Of a DNA stretch of 64,000 nucleotides, positions 44,834 through 57,451 are shown one piece after another (within the stretch, counting starts at the first letter, position 1; each line of letters opens with the position of its first letter). This DNA is from Cliona cf. orientalis (lineage: Eukaryota; Porifera; Demospongiae; Clionaida; Clionaidae): the NCBI GenBank assembly GCA_963930775.1, contig OZ005689.1:17507775-17571774 (forward strand), read 5' to 3'. The notes beneath the pieces are model-generated. The model saw nothing but the letters and a program-made list of their open reading frames with translations. It made no database searches and was not told where the DNA came from. Made by a program: the position numbers and the translations under genes.

Positions 44834-47800
44834 CTATGCTCCCCACACACATAGCAACATGGTGGGTTAGTGAGTCGGGAGACACAGTAATTTGGGGTAA
44901 TGTTCTCATGACAGCCACTAATAAGTTCTGTACAACATAGCGTAGCAAGGGAGCTTTCTTCAGGAATGATAGATCCACCACAAGAATACAGAAATTCTTC
45001 CTTGTAGCACTGTAGCTGAGCATACTGTGCATGTGTAAGTCGCTTGCTCGAGTACACACACCTTGGTTTAAGACACTCCATACACACGACATAATCACAC
45101 ACGGTTTCGGCTGTCATGCGGAAAGGCTTTTTTGGCTTCTCTTTAGGCTTTTTAGGAGGAGTGCATGATGGGCGGTCCTTTTCTGACGTTTCTTTGCCCC
45201 ACACTTCCTCAAATGAAAGATAGGAATCAGATGCTGGCTTCTTCATTGGATCAGGGAAAAAGTTCAGCCTAGAAAATTCGGTCTGAGGTAGCCTTGGAGA
45301 TCCACATATATCACAGTCTTCCTTTCCACATTTCTTGATACAGAAGAAATACCGTCGTTCAATACAGCAGTGCTCCATGAAAGACTGAAGAGCAGGTCGA
45401 GACTTAAGGCAACGCTTCTGTGTGTCAGTTTTTTGTAGTGTTGAATCAATTCGTAGAATATTTTGCCAAACTTGCTCAATTTCCTCTTCAGAGCAAGCAG
45501 CCTGCAAAGTTAACGGTTCTTCCTTCAAACTGAGCCTACTTAGTGTTGCTGTCAAAAGAGTAATTGTGTTCTGTAGGGAATCTGTGAAAGAACTCTGAAA
45601 TCCACTGTTACTTGAAGCTGCTTTACGAATATCCTCCATGCTGTTACAACTTTTCAATATAGTCTCACATTCTTCCGACATCTCTTTTCTCATCACTCCG
45701 ATCGATTGCAGTCCGATATTTAAAACCGACATTACACGTTCAACTGGGTTTCTGTAACTGTTCTGTGGAGCAGTTCGAGCAGCAACTAACATGTCAAGAT
45801 TGTGTTTCAAAAATAGTGACATCATGGAGAGTTGAACTGAAAGGTAGTTCGTACGATGGTCTGGACCTCCATCGGTATAAATACACAAAATCGGCTTTAC
45901 TGATTCTGAAGTTGAGGTTAGAACTTTTTCTAACTCAGCAGCATGGCGACTGGGGCTAGATGGCTGGAAAACAGCATCTTTCAGGGTAACAACTACCTTT
46001 CCACGATAGAATGATTCTGAAATGCTGTTAGGAACATCACAAACAAGTGCTACAGATGGTGTTAATTTAGCCTTGGTAAAATCATGGTCACCAACCTGGA
46101 AGCTAGTATCAATACCAACAAGTACTTGTTTTCCACGATCAACGGCTGCCACGGGGAAACCAGGTTCACTGACCTTAATATTATGCTTGTCATCCAGGCA
46201 AACAAGGGTTGTTTGTATGCTCACGAAAAGTGATTGCAAACTTCTTTAAATATTTGAAAATGGCAGCACAGTAATGGCTATCAGGGTGGTCAGCGTGAAG
46301 TTGACGTGATTGAACCATGAACTTGATTTGTAGTTTCCCTGTGTGATTGGCTGCAGATTTTCGAAAGGGATTTTTTGGCCAAAACTGTGCACGAATCCAT
46401 TCAAGGGATGGTGCCTCGAGGCCTGGATTTTTTTGCAAGACTTGATCTCGAAGATCCCTTACAGGAAAAGCAGCAGCAAAGTGGCACACAGTACTGTGCC
46501 TTCGACTATCAACAGCTTCAAGAGCTTTCTCATTGATAAAAGCTTCGATCTGAATCCAAAATTGCTCATAGATCTGTGGTCTACCCTGGTTGACATCACG
46601 CATATCGAATACCACTTCAGGATCTTGGGAATCAAGCATGAATTTCAACTTTTCACTAACATGATACTCAATTGTTGAGCGTGAGCAGTCACTAGTCAAA
46701 AACTGGTACATCTCAGTTAGTACTGCCAGTTTGGCATTAACAACTAGACCAAATCGCTCGCAAAATTGCTTCCGCATCTCCCTGGTATGATACTCAGGGA
46801 TGGTTAGCTCTACTAGGGTAGTCATTTGCTTGGTTTTTGCTGGGTCATACTTGTTGGGATCACCTGGTATACGCCATATGTACCACAGGGTGCCAAGATT
46901 ATTGCCATGGTGGTATGAGTATAGCTCTACATTAAATGGCAAAGCTATTTCATGCAAATACACATACCGTAGGCGAGTGTTGAGTGGTGCAAAATCATTC
47001 ACAGAGGCTCCTCGTATTCCTCAGCTTTGGACAATTTTCCTTCCAGTTCTTTATATCGAGCAATCAAATTAGGCTTTCTAGCACCGTCAGCTTTAATAAT
47101 CTTGATATTCATGGACTTTTCATCACTGACTGTACGAGCAGGAGTCATTGAGGAGTGCACCTGGGCCATTGTGCTCGACTTTTCATCAAGATACTCGCTG
47201 TACTTCTTGAAATTTTCCGCCAAAACTCTCACTGCATCTGAGAAATCTTTCCATTGTGACTTGGCCATCATTGGCAATAGAAGAATCGAATAGAGAGGAG
47301 TGGAAACTTGTCTCAGCTGGTCACTTTTCATATGTGGTACTGCATGCTTGTGAGCTTTTGGGTCATTGTACACCTTGGACAAAAGGGATGAAAAGTAGGG
47401 CGGAAGGAAACCTGGAATTCTTCCCTGTAGTGTTTTGTAGTGAGGCTGAATGTAGAAGAGTGCATTAGTGACACATTTTACGATCTGACTCCCAGTAGTA
47501 TTTTCAATTCCAGGACTGAAACCCATGTTTCTTTCTCGAAGGAAATCAATGATATCATCGTGAAGGCGCAGATCTCCTCTTCCAGTCTCATAGTTCGACA
47601 AAACCTTTGGAGGCAGCTTTAACTCTCTTGCTGATGCCATCAACACTGAAAACGTGTTTACTCCATCATTTCTTGCTCCGCTATCACGGACGATATTCGG
47701 TTGAAAAATAAAGCGAATATATCTGCCATTCACGGTACAGCATTCCTGAATGTTGAAAGCCATCGGCACAATCACGTACTCTGAATGTGGAGAGTCAGCT

Positions 47801-47961
47801 CTTCGCGTCAGCGAACAAGTACATTCATTGTTCGATGGCCACTCATGATCACCACGAATTTCTTCCAACAACTGAACGAAGGTGTGTTGCTCCGTGCAAA
47901 GATGCATAGTCCATGGAAGAAGCACTCTCGCACCATGAAACACAGCTACTGTCACATACAT
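44834..47961 (-). pseudogene. DDE transposase-like gene of element F, frameshifted and cut
   Basis: Starts MYVTVAVFHGARVLLPW at 47961 and is readable in three consecutive frames (47961-46999, 47002-46190, 46239-44834). The frame changes near 47000, inside PL/VNDFAP, and near 46220. Landmarks shared with E, in order: HGNNLGTLWYIWRIPGD, EWIRAQFWPKNPF, HPDSHYCAAI, CLDDKHNIKVSEPG (first acidic motif), YTDGGPDHR (second), NPVERVMSVLN (third), CIKKCGKEDCDICG, SEKDRPS, CMECLKPRCVYS, CCYVCG. It ends abruptly at CGEH and the last Cys pair is found inverted at 42749. Not functional as it stands, unless some shifts are sequencing errors. Unlike E, no intron is visible. Confidence 0.88.
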
Positions 47962-48109
47962 CTTGAACGCATGAGGTCATTCTAATTAAAGCGCACAAGT
48001 ATTAAAATAGGTCAATTTGCCTTGTCCTGTGGATCACGTGCTGTGTTTTTCTGGCTGTGTTTGTGAACAATGCCGCCCGCCCGTGTTGATTTTTCACATG
48101 TCACTGGAT

Positions 48110-48139
48110 GAGAAACAGGAAATTAAATTGCTGTGGCCT
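48110..48139 (+). repeat. Terminal inverted repeat, 5' side of element F
   Basis: TGAGAAACAGGAAATTAAATT-type end finishing in GCTGTGGCC, followed by TAA (48140-48142). GCCGCCCGCCCGTG lies just inside (48073). Same orientation as the 43406 end instead of opposite, the sign of an inversion. Confidence 0.9.
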
Positions 48140-48142
48140 AAT

Positions 48143-48400
48143 ACATGTATAACATCATAAATGTACTGCTATACTAGCTATGATTAATTATTATTTATTT
48201 ATCAGAGTTTCTGAGTCATCACAATCGCCATAGAGTGCTGCTGTGTGTGTGTGGGTTAGATTAATCATGGTGAGTATAGCGTAGACCAGTATCAGGCAGA
48301 CAAGAATTACGAACGTACCGGCACACAGCAAATACACACTCATGCAGAGGCGGCAGAAGGTTGCAACATAATAATATTATTATTATACAAGTATGTATAA
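48143..48400 (-). repeat. R repeat flanking the F 5' end
   Basis: Reverse complement of 15950-16190 (TGTATAACATCATAAATGTA ... AGAAGGTTGCAAC). With 43407-43623 it gives the two halves of one R copy interrupted by F. Confidence 0.85.
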
Positions 48401-49010
48401 TGTCACAACAATGTAATTATGCACTACAATAATGACATTATTATGCATGGGCTGACTATAAATTAAATTATTTGGATCAGCATGATTGTATTCAATAATT
48501 ATCAGAAATGGATAAATGTCATGATGTTTTTAATATATGAACGCATTCAAGTTGGTATCTCAACTCAGATAGTCAGGGTTGCTCCTCAATGTTGAAACTC
48601 CCATATTGCCACTAAAATGTATGCGCATGCGCAGACAAACGGATCTGTAGGCCACACCCCTCACTGCAGGTGGAATTTAATGAGCCAAGAGACTTAGCTC
48701 CACTCCAGCATGGATACTATAGTACCGGTATGACAGCGAACAGTTAACTCGCCTCTTCAGTCTTGCTTTGCAAGAAGCATAGATATGCGAGAAGTCGGAG
48801 ACTTTGGTGGGCCCAACTTGCGACGTTCTCACTCCGCTCAAACCGGCGTCGATGCTGGCACCGGTGCAAGATCGAGAGATTAGGGCTGGGCTAGGCTAGG
48901 CTAGGCTATAGCTAGCTAGCTGTACTGCAGCCTAGGCCGAGGGCCGGTCGGCCCCAATCGTATGTACTCGTACTCGAGTACTCGAACTCGTGATCGATGG
49001 CCGGCCGGCC
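48401..49010. other. No gene recognised
   Basis: AT-rich start, then GC-rich simple stretches (GGGCTAGGCTAGGCTAGG, CTCGTACTCGAGTACTCG). Nothing further supported. Confidence 0.4.
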
Positions 49011-49014
49011 GCGC

Positions 49015-49800
49015 TGAACGCGCGGCGCTTTGCGCCTCGTGCATATGCATCTCCATGGTTACCATGTTTTTTGCACACGGCCCTACTGTTCTGACCAATC
49101 AGGTGCGTTATGACACAAAACGACACTTTCTGAAAATATTTTTCGTTGTATATAGTATAACTATAATGATGGCACAGAACGTGGGCCTAGCAAGACTAGC
49201 ACTGTTGCCAGGCTAGTAAAGGCTTTCAGTTTTAGAACAGGTCCATTCATATTCAGTGATTCACCATCCTACCTACTGGCTTGGTCATTGCCAAGCGTAT
49301 ACAACAAGATAAATACATACACAAGTTTCTTTACCTCGAAACTCAAAGTTTCTCCATGGCGAGCTTCACTGAACTTGACTTGACCACCTAGTTTCCCAGA
49401 TGTAGACTCTAAACGTAGTATCTACTTTGCCTGTCTGTGTAGCTAGGAGCGCTGTTCTTGGGTCGATTGCTTTGCTTGGACATCACCGTATAGGCTTAAA
49501 AACTTTTAGTAGCTCTTGTTCATTAGCCACTAAGGTGACCTTTGCACGACCTCCAACAAATCCGCAGGTATGCTCGTTTGGCCTGCTAAAATATGCGATT
49601 GCGCAAACGCGTCGTAGCCTGCGATCGAATTTGTAGAGACTCTATGGCCGTACGTGAAATACGAGACTTTCCCTCCACATTCCAGCACTAAAACTCACAT
49701 TTACTTGGATACGAAAGCGAAACTAAAAAATCCAATTGGCACATTATTCAAGATTTTCCTTCCTCTCTCTGTACTTGTAAATTTATCTCGTAAAACCATT
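49015..49800 (-). repeat. Repeat paralogous to 30070-30180 and 15050-15960
   Basis: 49015-49160 matches 30070-30180 inverted, and 49190-49800 matches 15050-15960 inverted, but without the 273 bp MITE D, so this copy shows D's empty site near 49240 (AGAACAGGTCCATT). CpG-rich with a possible splice donor; a promoter-first-exon origin is a guess. Confidence 0.55.
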
Positions 49801-50761
49801 GCAATAAGCAGATAAGATAATTATTTAATTACATTACATTACATTACTCATACGGAAATTCTTTTATCTTATGGTGTAACAAGCTAACCACACACTAAGA
49901 TAAAAGAATTGTAACAAGCTATACTTAAATAAATCACATGTTCAAATGTCAGGTACTTACACTACCCTAATGGTAACACAGCCATATAGATGAATCAGTT
50001 TGAATTGTACATTGTTTAAGAGCCATGTCTCCTTTCTTGTTTATGTACTTTTTGATCCTGCCATCCCTACTTCATCCTTCAATTTTGTTCAATTGTTTTT
50101 ATACTTGTCAAACTATAGATCCAGTTTATCGACAAACGGTATCATCACCCAGGGGTGTTCCATTGATTCTATTGGCTACAACTTCATCTGGCTGGATCTA
50201 TTGTAAGTGGACATGTGAGTTGTGTATGTATGTGGCATGTACATGTACATACAAGAATAATAATATTATTATTGTGCACGTAACATATAAGCATAATTTT
50301 ATGAAAAGGCATCACTTGTGTACATGTATGTACTTTCCCTACACTTAGTATATGTACATGTACGTGTATGTTCTTCAGCTTCACAATTTTTTGCTTATCC
50401 AGATGAGCATGAGGATGTCACACCGCTGTCATCAGACTGATAGTCCCAACTGGCCGCCTCTTCACTGCTGTATGAACCCTTTCGATTTGTGCCTGTGACT
50501 GTCATTCCTACTACTTTCTGAAGCTGGTAAGTATGGGACTAGTATAATACACAATGTACCTGTTCACTTAAAGATCGTGCATGTAGCTTTTATTGTGGAA
50601 TTCTTTCACAAGTGCGAGGAGGGGTTTAACCAAGGTCTTCTCGGTCAATCAGTGCATTACACACATATGCACATACATGTACATTGTAGGTACCCAGATG
50701 TACACGTACTCTCAGAGAATATGTGCCTTGGTACCCCAACAATGGGCTTTCCCTTCACATG

Positions 50762-51000
50762 TCGCTGTCGGCAATTTGTAGGGATAATCACATCCATTAT
50801 ACATCCCTACACTTGCTTTTCTCGATTATCATGCACTCTCGACTTGCATGTGGAAGATATTACTGTTTTTGCACCCCTCAAAAAGCAAGTGTAGGGATGT
50901 ATAGTGGATGTGATTATCCCTACAAATCTTATGTACTTTTTGATCCTGCCATCCCTACTTCATCCTTCAATTTTATTCAATTGTTTTTATAATTATTTCT
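50762..51000. mobile_element. Foldback MITE, left end truncated
   Basis: TTTGTAGGGATAATCACATC at left and its inverse at right, followed by the outer end GGATGAAGTAGGG (reverse) and AACAATTG-type tail. Same family as 5005-5396. Confidence 0.75.
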
Positions 51001-51429
51001 GTTCTTTTTTTATTGCTCTCAGAATAATTCATTTTCATGATTTGCTGTCAATATTCCAGTGTAGAAGAATGAAGATCATATCTGCGCAAAATTCTTAGCC
51101 ACGCCCCTCGTTAAAGGCTTGCGTTCTTGAAGAGATTGACAAAGACGTGCAGCGTTAGGCGGCCGATATCAATGTAGCAATGAGACTCTTTCGTTCAGGG
51201 AGAAAACCAAGTTCCAAGTTTTATTGTTGGTAGCAGCTAATCTGTACGTTACAGGTCCTTGAGCCTTGCACAGGCTTCATATCCACGATCTATCCAGCGG
51301 AGCACTAGCACTGCACGCACTAGCGAGTAGCTCGCTTATGCCTAGCGCCTTACCGTTCCTCGAGCCTTGAGCTTTTATATCCTTGATCGATCCAGCAGAG
51401 CACTAGAACACTAGCGCTATCGCCGAGGC

Positions 51430-51945
51430 CTTGAGGGCCAGGGCGCTGTCACATGACTTCACCATGGGAACACATTCTGAGCATGCGCATTATATCACAA
51501 AATGACGTATCAGATACGCCCAATTATTGTCAATGAACTGTACACATCCACTATTACGTAACTACATGTACATGTATCTAGATAATGCATGCCACTGCAC
51601 TGCGCGCTACTAAATGGATTTATGCTTAAAATAAGATGAGAGGTCAAGGCAATCTTGAGCTATCTGAAGAAACTAGAAAGAAAGAAAGAAGAAAGAAAGC
51701 TTGGGAAATGGCTATTTTTTGAACATCTGGTTCTGGCATGCACAATTGAATTGATGGATGGTCTTGGACTTGTTAGGTTAGGGTTAGATAGATAATTTGC
51801 TGGAGATTCTGATTTTCACACTTAAAAATTTCACAAAATTACCTATTTTGAGATACATGTATTTGGGTATTTGTAATGTATTACATATATGGCATATCCG
51901 GGCCATCCCTACTTATATAGTCTACCGACTCTATGATATACACGA
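51430..51945 (+). repeat. Paralogue of 39780-41530 with empty sites
   Basis: Carries CATATCCGGGCCATCCCTAC uninterrupted, which is the single target copy for the MULE-like insertion at 40904, and lacks the 40181 element. Confidence 0.8.
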
Positions 51946-52246
51946 GTGCATGTGAAGTGGTGGAGAAAGATGCTCCAGGTCGCCATCAACTTTTTATATC
52001 ACTTATAATACGTCAGCATTGCAAGGGCAGCGATCAATCTAACACTAACATCCCATCAGGCACTGATATCAATATGTAGCTTACTGAGGTCCACCACTGT
52101 ATTGGAGTTGTTATAGAAGGGTTGCTATGGAGAATGGGCGGAAATGGACTGACTGTTGTGTATGCAGTGATAGAACACCATGCTGGAGATAAAGTGATGG
52201 ATGGCACACCGCTGTTGTAGTGCCCTTTTGCTACCTGCAGCACCAA

Positions 52247-52517
52247 GCCTAGCCTCGTTCCCAGGCCCTTCAAGAGGAAGAGAAAGGGCCTGGTACACTG
52301 CACGCGCATGCACTGGGGTCTCCATAGCGACTGGTCGCGTTACCACAGTATTCATTCGCAGGTTCTGCATGACATACAGTTCTGTGGACGATAAATGGAG
52401 AGTATACAATAGTATCCAATTACCCCACATTTTTCTGGGGTCTCCCAGCGCATGCGCATGCAATGTGTACCAGGCCCTTTCTCCTCCTCTTTCTGAAGGG
52501 CCTGGGTACGAGGCTAC
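52247..52517. mobile_element. MITE, TAGCCTCGTTCCCAGGCC family
   Basis: TAGCCTCGTTCCCAGGCCCTTCA-like left end (CCTCGTTCCCAGGCCC) and right end GGGCCTGGGTACGAGGCT, with GCGCATGCGCATGCA inside. Further copies in the same place of each tandem unit: 55396-56075, 58183-58453, 60376-60613 and a half copy at 62625-62703. It was present before the units multiplied. Confidence 0.8.
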
Positions 52518-52994
52518 ACCAAGCGCTCCCTTTATCAGGGTTTGAGGCCTATCACACTCAAAGCATAGATTATAATCTATGCTCAAAGGAACTATCATAG
52601 CTACTTAGCCTAGCTAGCTACATCACAATAATAATTCATACCATGCATACTTATACTGTGCTAAACAAGCTGATACTTCGTACATGTACACGCATGCACA
52701 CGTCCTATTCGCCATTTATGATCAAACTACATGAACTAGCTTACCTTCCATGGGCTTTTCTCGTTACAAACTAGAGGATCGTTTCAGTTGACGACCATTG
52801 GTACCGTTCTTATTGCTCAACGTTGCATCCAAGCCTTTCCATAGGCTTAGTTCTCTCCTTTCATCGCTATGAGCAACGGAACACGTCTACCACACCAACG
52901 AACTTGACCTCATTCTCCTAGCTAGGTGCCATCTCTCATGCGCAGCTGCAGTGCGAACTAGTACTCGTCGATTAACTGCGTTTAACTACATTAA

Positions 52995-53726
52995 GGTACC
53001 ATTAAATTGCGTGGGCGTGAGGTGGGGATTATGACACCTAAACCACATCAAAGTCATTAGTGAGGTGCATGTTGTGTAACCACGCCCTTTTAATTGCACA
53101 GGTCTCAGGGGTGTGGCTGCTAGAGCCGGAAGTGTTCATTTAATATCCTCCATGGACCGGAAGCCGAGCCGGAAAGGAGGGGCCAGGCCACGCCCAAAAC
53201 AGCACCACCCTGTGCCTCAAGGACCACCATTCTCAATCAAGTGCCGGATGTCCACCGGAAGCCCACAATCAATCCCAATTAAAACACACAGCTTCCTCAA
53301 GGCCAAAACACACACAAACACTTGGAGGCCGTTCTGCCACACTGCCCACACAAGAGCTCACCTCATTTCCTGTGTGGGCGGGGTAACAACACGTCATCGC
53401 AACCACATCCGCTTCAAACCATCGTCAGCTTCCGTCCAGCTGTACGGTCCCCTCAATCGCACCGGCGTACAGTGCCTCATTAACTGGCATGGCCTCACCT
53501 TTGACCTCCTGCCACGCCCCCAAAGCCTCCTCGCGAGGTTCAAAGGTCACCACCGCTTCTGGGACACGCCCACCTATCGCCGAGGCCAAGTCCCAGGTGC
53601 CGATATCCAAGCACTGGCCCGTGAAGCCACGCCCAATCAGAAGCAATAAAACCTGCATTAACGCACACGCACACACTTCACACAGTGCCAGGAACACGCC
53701 CACATGCTTAATTAGGCCTAATTAGC
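52995..53726 (+). mobile_element. TTAA transposon, right-end half
   Basis: TTAA (52991-52994), GGTACCATTAAATTGCGTGG and homology to 19796-20530 to the poly-T; continues into a T2 unit. The longest open frame in this family (53113-53649) lies here but is broken in sister copies. Confidence 0.9.
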
Positions 53727-54324
53727 TTTTTTTTTTTTTTCAAGGCGACCAGAACACTAAGCAGAAAAAAAGTGTCCAGAAAACCACATAATACACCTAG
53801 CATGCACAGTAGAGCCATACAAAGCAAGCAAATAACCTACCGTATAGCTGGAAAATTTGGCGGGGAATTAAATTTGGCGGTTTGGCGGTTCTATATTACA
53901 ACCGCCAAATTAAAATCCGCCAAATTTTCCTGCTCGCATATATATGTATGGCGATCCCGTACCGAACCACCAAATTTAAATCCGCCAATATTCTTATAAT
54001 AGCGATTTTGGGCTCAACCGCCAACTTTAATTCCTGCCAATATTTCCGGCTATACTGCAATTTTGAGAAAGTTTCTAAATAATGCACACCACGGGTATTC
54101 CCCGTTTTTCACGTAGCGCGTGGGTGGAAAACATTGCAAACGCATGGCTTCCCTATACAAACTGGGGAAACTTCAAAGGGCCATAACTTTAATCCTAAGG
54201 TGTGAATCAAAAAAATCTGTCATCAAATCTTGTATTTCGATCCATTCTGCGTGCCCGTATAAAAATTATCTCCCCAAGTGCTCTCAATTCCCCCAAACAT
54301 TATTTATTGCAGAAATCTTTTTTT
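53727..54324 (+). repeat. T2 unit with nested MITE
   Basis: ACTAAGCAGAAAAAAAGTGTCC start, interrupted by the CCGTATAGC MITE, ending in a T-run and CAAGCTAACCACACACTAAG, where the 2.2 kb tandem units begin. Confidence 0.88.
53840..54057. mobile_element. TA-flanked MITE, CCGTATAGCTGGAAA
   Basis: Sister of 33253-33466 (GGCGGGGAATTAAATTTGGC inside). Flanked by TA on the left and a mutated TG on the right. Confidence 0.85.
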
Positions 54325-55569
54325 TTTCAAGCTAACCACACACTAAGATAAAAGAATTGTAACAAGCTGTACTTAAATAAATAACATGTTCAAATGTCAC
54401 TAATGGCAACACAGCCATATAGATGAATCAGCTTGAATTGTACATTGTTTAATAGCCATGTCTCCTTTGCCGACATGTGAAGGGAAAGCCCATTGTTGGG
54501 GTACCAAGGCACATACTATTATTCTCTGAGAGTACATGTACATCTGGGTACCTACAATGTATGTGCATATGTGTGTAATACACTGATTGAGCGAGAAGAC
54601 CTTGGTTAAACCCTTCCTTCGCATTTGTGAAAGAATTCTACAATAAAAGCTGCATGCACGATCTTTAATTAAGACCTTGGGTAAACCCTTCCTAGCATTT
54701 GTGAAAGAATTCTACAATAAAATCTGCATGCACGACCTTTAATTAAGTGGATAGGTACATTGTGTGTGTATTATACTAGCCCTGTACTTACCAGCTTCAG
54801 AAAGTAGTAGAAATGACAGTCACAGGCACAAATCAAAGAGGGGTTCCTACAGCAGTGAAGAGGCGGCCAGTTGGGAGTGTCTATGACTATCTGTCTGATG
54901 ATAGCGGGTGTGACATCCTCACGCTCACCTGGATAAGCAAAAGATTGTGAAGCTGAAGAACATAACATACATGTACATGTAAGTAAACTAAGTGTAGGGG
55001 AAGTACATACTGTACATTGTGTACTTGTACATACATGTGCACAAGTGATGCCTTTTTATATAAATTATGTTTACATGTTCATGCATAATAATATTATTCT
55101 ACGTATGTACATGCCACATACATACACCACTCACATGTCCACTTACAACAGATCCAGCCAGATGAAGTTGTAGCCAATAGAATCAATGGAATACCCCTAG
55201 CTGGGTGATGATGCTGTTTGTTGATAAACTGGATCAGTTTGGCTGCTATAGATGGTTATACACAAGTGCACGTGAAGTGGTGGAGGAAGATGCTCCAGGT
55301 CGCCATCAACTTTGTTGTGTATGCAGTGATAGAACACCAGGAGATAAAGTGATGGCACACCACTGCTGTAGTACCATTGTGCTAACTGTAGCACTAAGCC
55401 TAGCCTCGTTCCCAGGCCTTCAAGAGGAGGAGCAGAAGGGGCCTGGTACACACTGCACGCGCATGCACTGGGGTTTCCATAGCGACCGGTCGTATTACCA
55501 TAGTGATCATTTGCGGGTTTTGCATGACATACAGTTCTATGGATGATAAATGAAGAGTATTCCATAGTA

Positions 55570-55969
55570 CAGGGCCGGGGGAGCCGCTCCGGCTGCTCAG
55601 GCTATGGCCTGAGCAATATTTGGTCTGATTTTCGTAGCTATGTGCTAGTTGGGCGTTCCTGCAATGCTGAAACTATGAACCACGCCTACCGCGTGTTCTG
55701 CGCAAGCGCTTAAGCGCACGCTCGAGCAACCATATGCACGTGCAACTACCATTACAATAGCATCTGTAGTCCTAGTCTTAGAGATTTTAGCGACCAGGCA
55801 TCATCCATGAACTGAGAGTTAATACAGCTGAAAGTGTCCATCTCAGAAATATAATTCTGGGGGAAGGAGATGCTAGGCCCTCCCCACCCCCCCCCCCCCC
55901 CATACCCCTTGCACATCAGTATGCTACCACTTTAGCCTCACCATAATTTTCTACCTTCCCCCGGCCCTG
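55570..55969. mobile_element. 400 bp MITE, CAGGGCCGGGGGAG ends, 5 bp duplication
   Basis: CAGGGCCGGGGGAG and its inverse, flanked by TAGTA (55565-55569, 55970-55974). The same place in the next unit is uninterrupted (AATAGTATCTGATTA near 58345). CAGGG ends and a 5 bp duplication suggest a hAT5-like element. Confidence 0.9.
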
Positions 55970-57178
55970 TAGTATCCGATTACCCCCACATTTTTCTGAG
56001 GTCCCCCGGCACATGCACATGCATGTGTACCAGGCCCTTTCTCCTCCTCCTTTTGAAGGTCCTGGGTACGAGGCTACACCAAGTCCTCCTCTACCAGGGA
56101 TTGAGGCCTATCACACTCAAAGGAACTATTATAGCTACTTAGCCACGTTATTACTAGTCTAGCTAGCTACATCACACCATGCATACTTACACTGTACTGA
56201 CACCCCAGGCACTCGATTAGATGCTCTAGTCATCGAGCACCAATCGTAACAAATACTGCTGCTTATAATTAAAGTCTCTACTTCGTACACGCACGCACAC
56301 ATCCTATTCGCGATTTATGATCATGCTAGTTTACCTTCCATTGGCTTTTCTCGTTACAAACTAGAGGATCGCTTCAGTTGACGACCATCGGTACCGTTCT
56401 TCTTGCCCAATATTGCCTCCAAGCCTTTCCATAGGCTTCGTTCTCTCCTTCTTTCATCGCTATGAGCAACGGAACACGTCTATCACGCCAACGAACTTGA
56501 CCTCATTCTCCTAGGTGCCACCTCAAAGGTTCATTGCATTTTTCAATTTAGGTGGGCGTTACCGTACGCGGAAACGTCACAGCATGCGATCGAAAATGTA
56601 TTGGCGCAATGCACGTACGTACAAACAGGGACTTTCCCCATGGCTCTGACACAACAAACACGGCGTTTTCTCAGATGTGAAAGTGAAATTTAAAGTTTTG
56701 ATACATATGGTTTTCTCTATTTCTTCCATTCTTCACCTGCATATAAAAATTATTGCATGATATCGTTCCATAGGCCCCAAGAATTATTTATTTATATTAC
56801 ATTACATTACATTACATTACTCATACGGAAATTCTTTTATCTTAGTGTGTAACAAGCAAACCACACACTAAGATAAAAGAATTGTAACAAGCTGTACTTA
56901 AATAAATAACATGTTCAAATGTCAGGTACTTACACTACCCTAATGGCAACACAGCCGCCATATAGATGAATCAGTTTGAATTGTACATTATTTAAGAGCC
57001 ATGTCGACATGTGAAGGGAAAGCCCATTGTTGGGGTACCAAGGCACATATTCTCTGAGAGTACATGTACATGTACATCTGGGTCCCTATAATGTATGTGC
57101 ATATGTGTGTAATACACTGATTGAGCGAGAAGACCTTGGTTAAATCCCTCCTCGCACTTATGAAGGAATTCCACATTA

Positions 57179-57451
57179 GGCGAGGCAAACTAAATTCACA
57201 GTTTATCTTCACAGACTTTTCGATTTTGCAAGCGGGCAGGCGGTCATTATTCAGATTTCAAACTAGCGAGAAATGCTAGGTTCGAACTCGCAATTGCTGA
57301 GGCCCCACCCCTTTAATTGCAGCGCTCGAGGGGGCGGGGCCAAAGTGCCCTATAGTTGCTGTACACACAATCTGAAATATGAAATTTTTTGAGAAAATCT
57401 GAAAATCCATGCAGGCGGTGACGATAAACTGCAAATTCAGTTTGCCTGGCC
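57179..57451. mobile_element. 273 bp GGCC/TTA MITE (element G)
   Basis: GGCGAGGCAAACTAAATTC and the inverse of GGCCAGGCAAACTGAATT, flanked by TTA (57176-57178, 57452-57454). Subterminal GCGGGCAGGCGG. Missing at the same place in neighbouring units. Confidence 0.85.

Larger units (their letters stand above)
49855..52980 (-). repeat. First, rearranged copy of the tandem unit
   Basis: Begins with the hairpin (49858-49915) and shares blocks with the units from 54325 on. The 50110-50765 part is inverted relative to them and flanked by foldback-MITE pieces (50040-50108, 50762-51000). 51430-51945 is the paralogue of 39780-41530. The 52247-52517 MITE and the exon-like 52740-52900 end the unit. Confidence 0.75.

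Noticed and set aside
36127..47961. Retrovirus or retrotransposon integrase, suggested by the DGGPDH and VER motifs
   Set aside because: No reverse transcriptase, protease or LTR is present, and the elements have TIRs with 3 bp duplications, so a DNA transposon is the fitting class.
42749..48139. Two independent transposons, one ending at 43406 and one at 48139
   Set aside because: Their ends are identical, the protein pieces are complementary, and their flanks are the two halves of one R copy. One split element is simpler.
53113..53649. 178-codon frame (MAARAGSVHLISSMDRKPSR...) repeated in every TTAA element
   Set aside because: Sister copies at 3884, 17765, 19914, 21882, 30156 and 43746 carry indels that shift the frame without any sign of compensation. 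It looks like chance openness of a GC-richer repeat.
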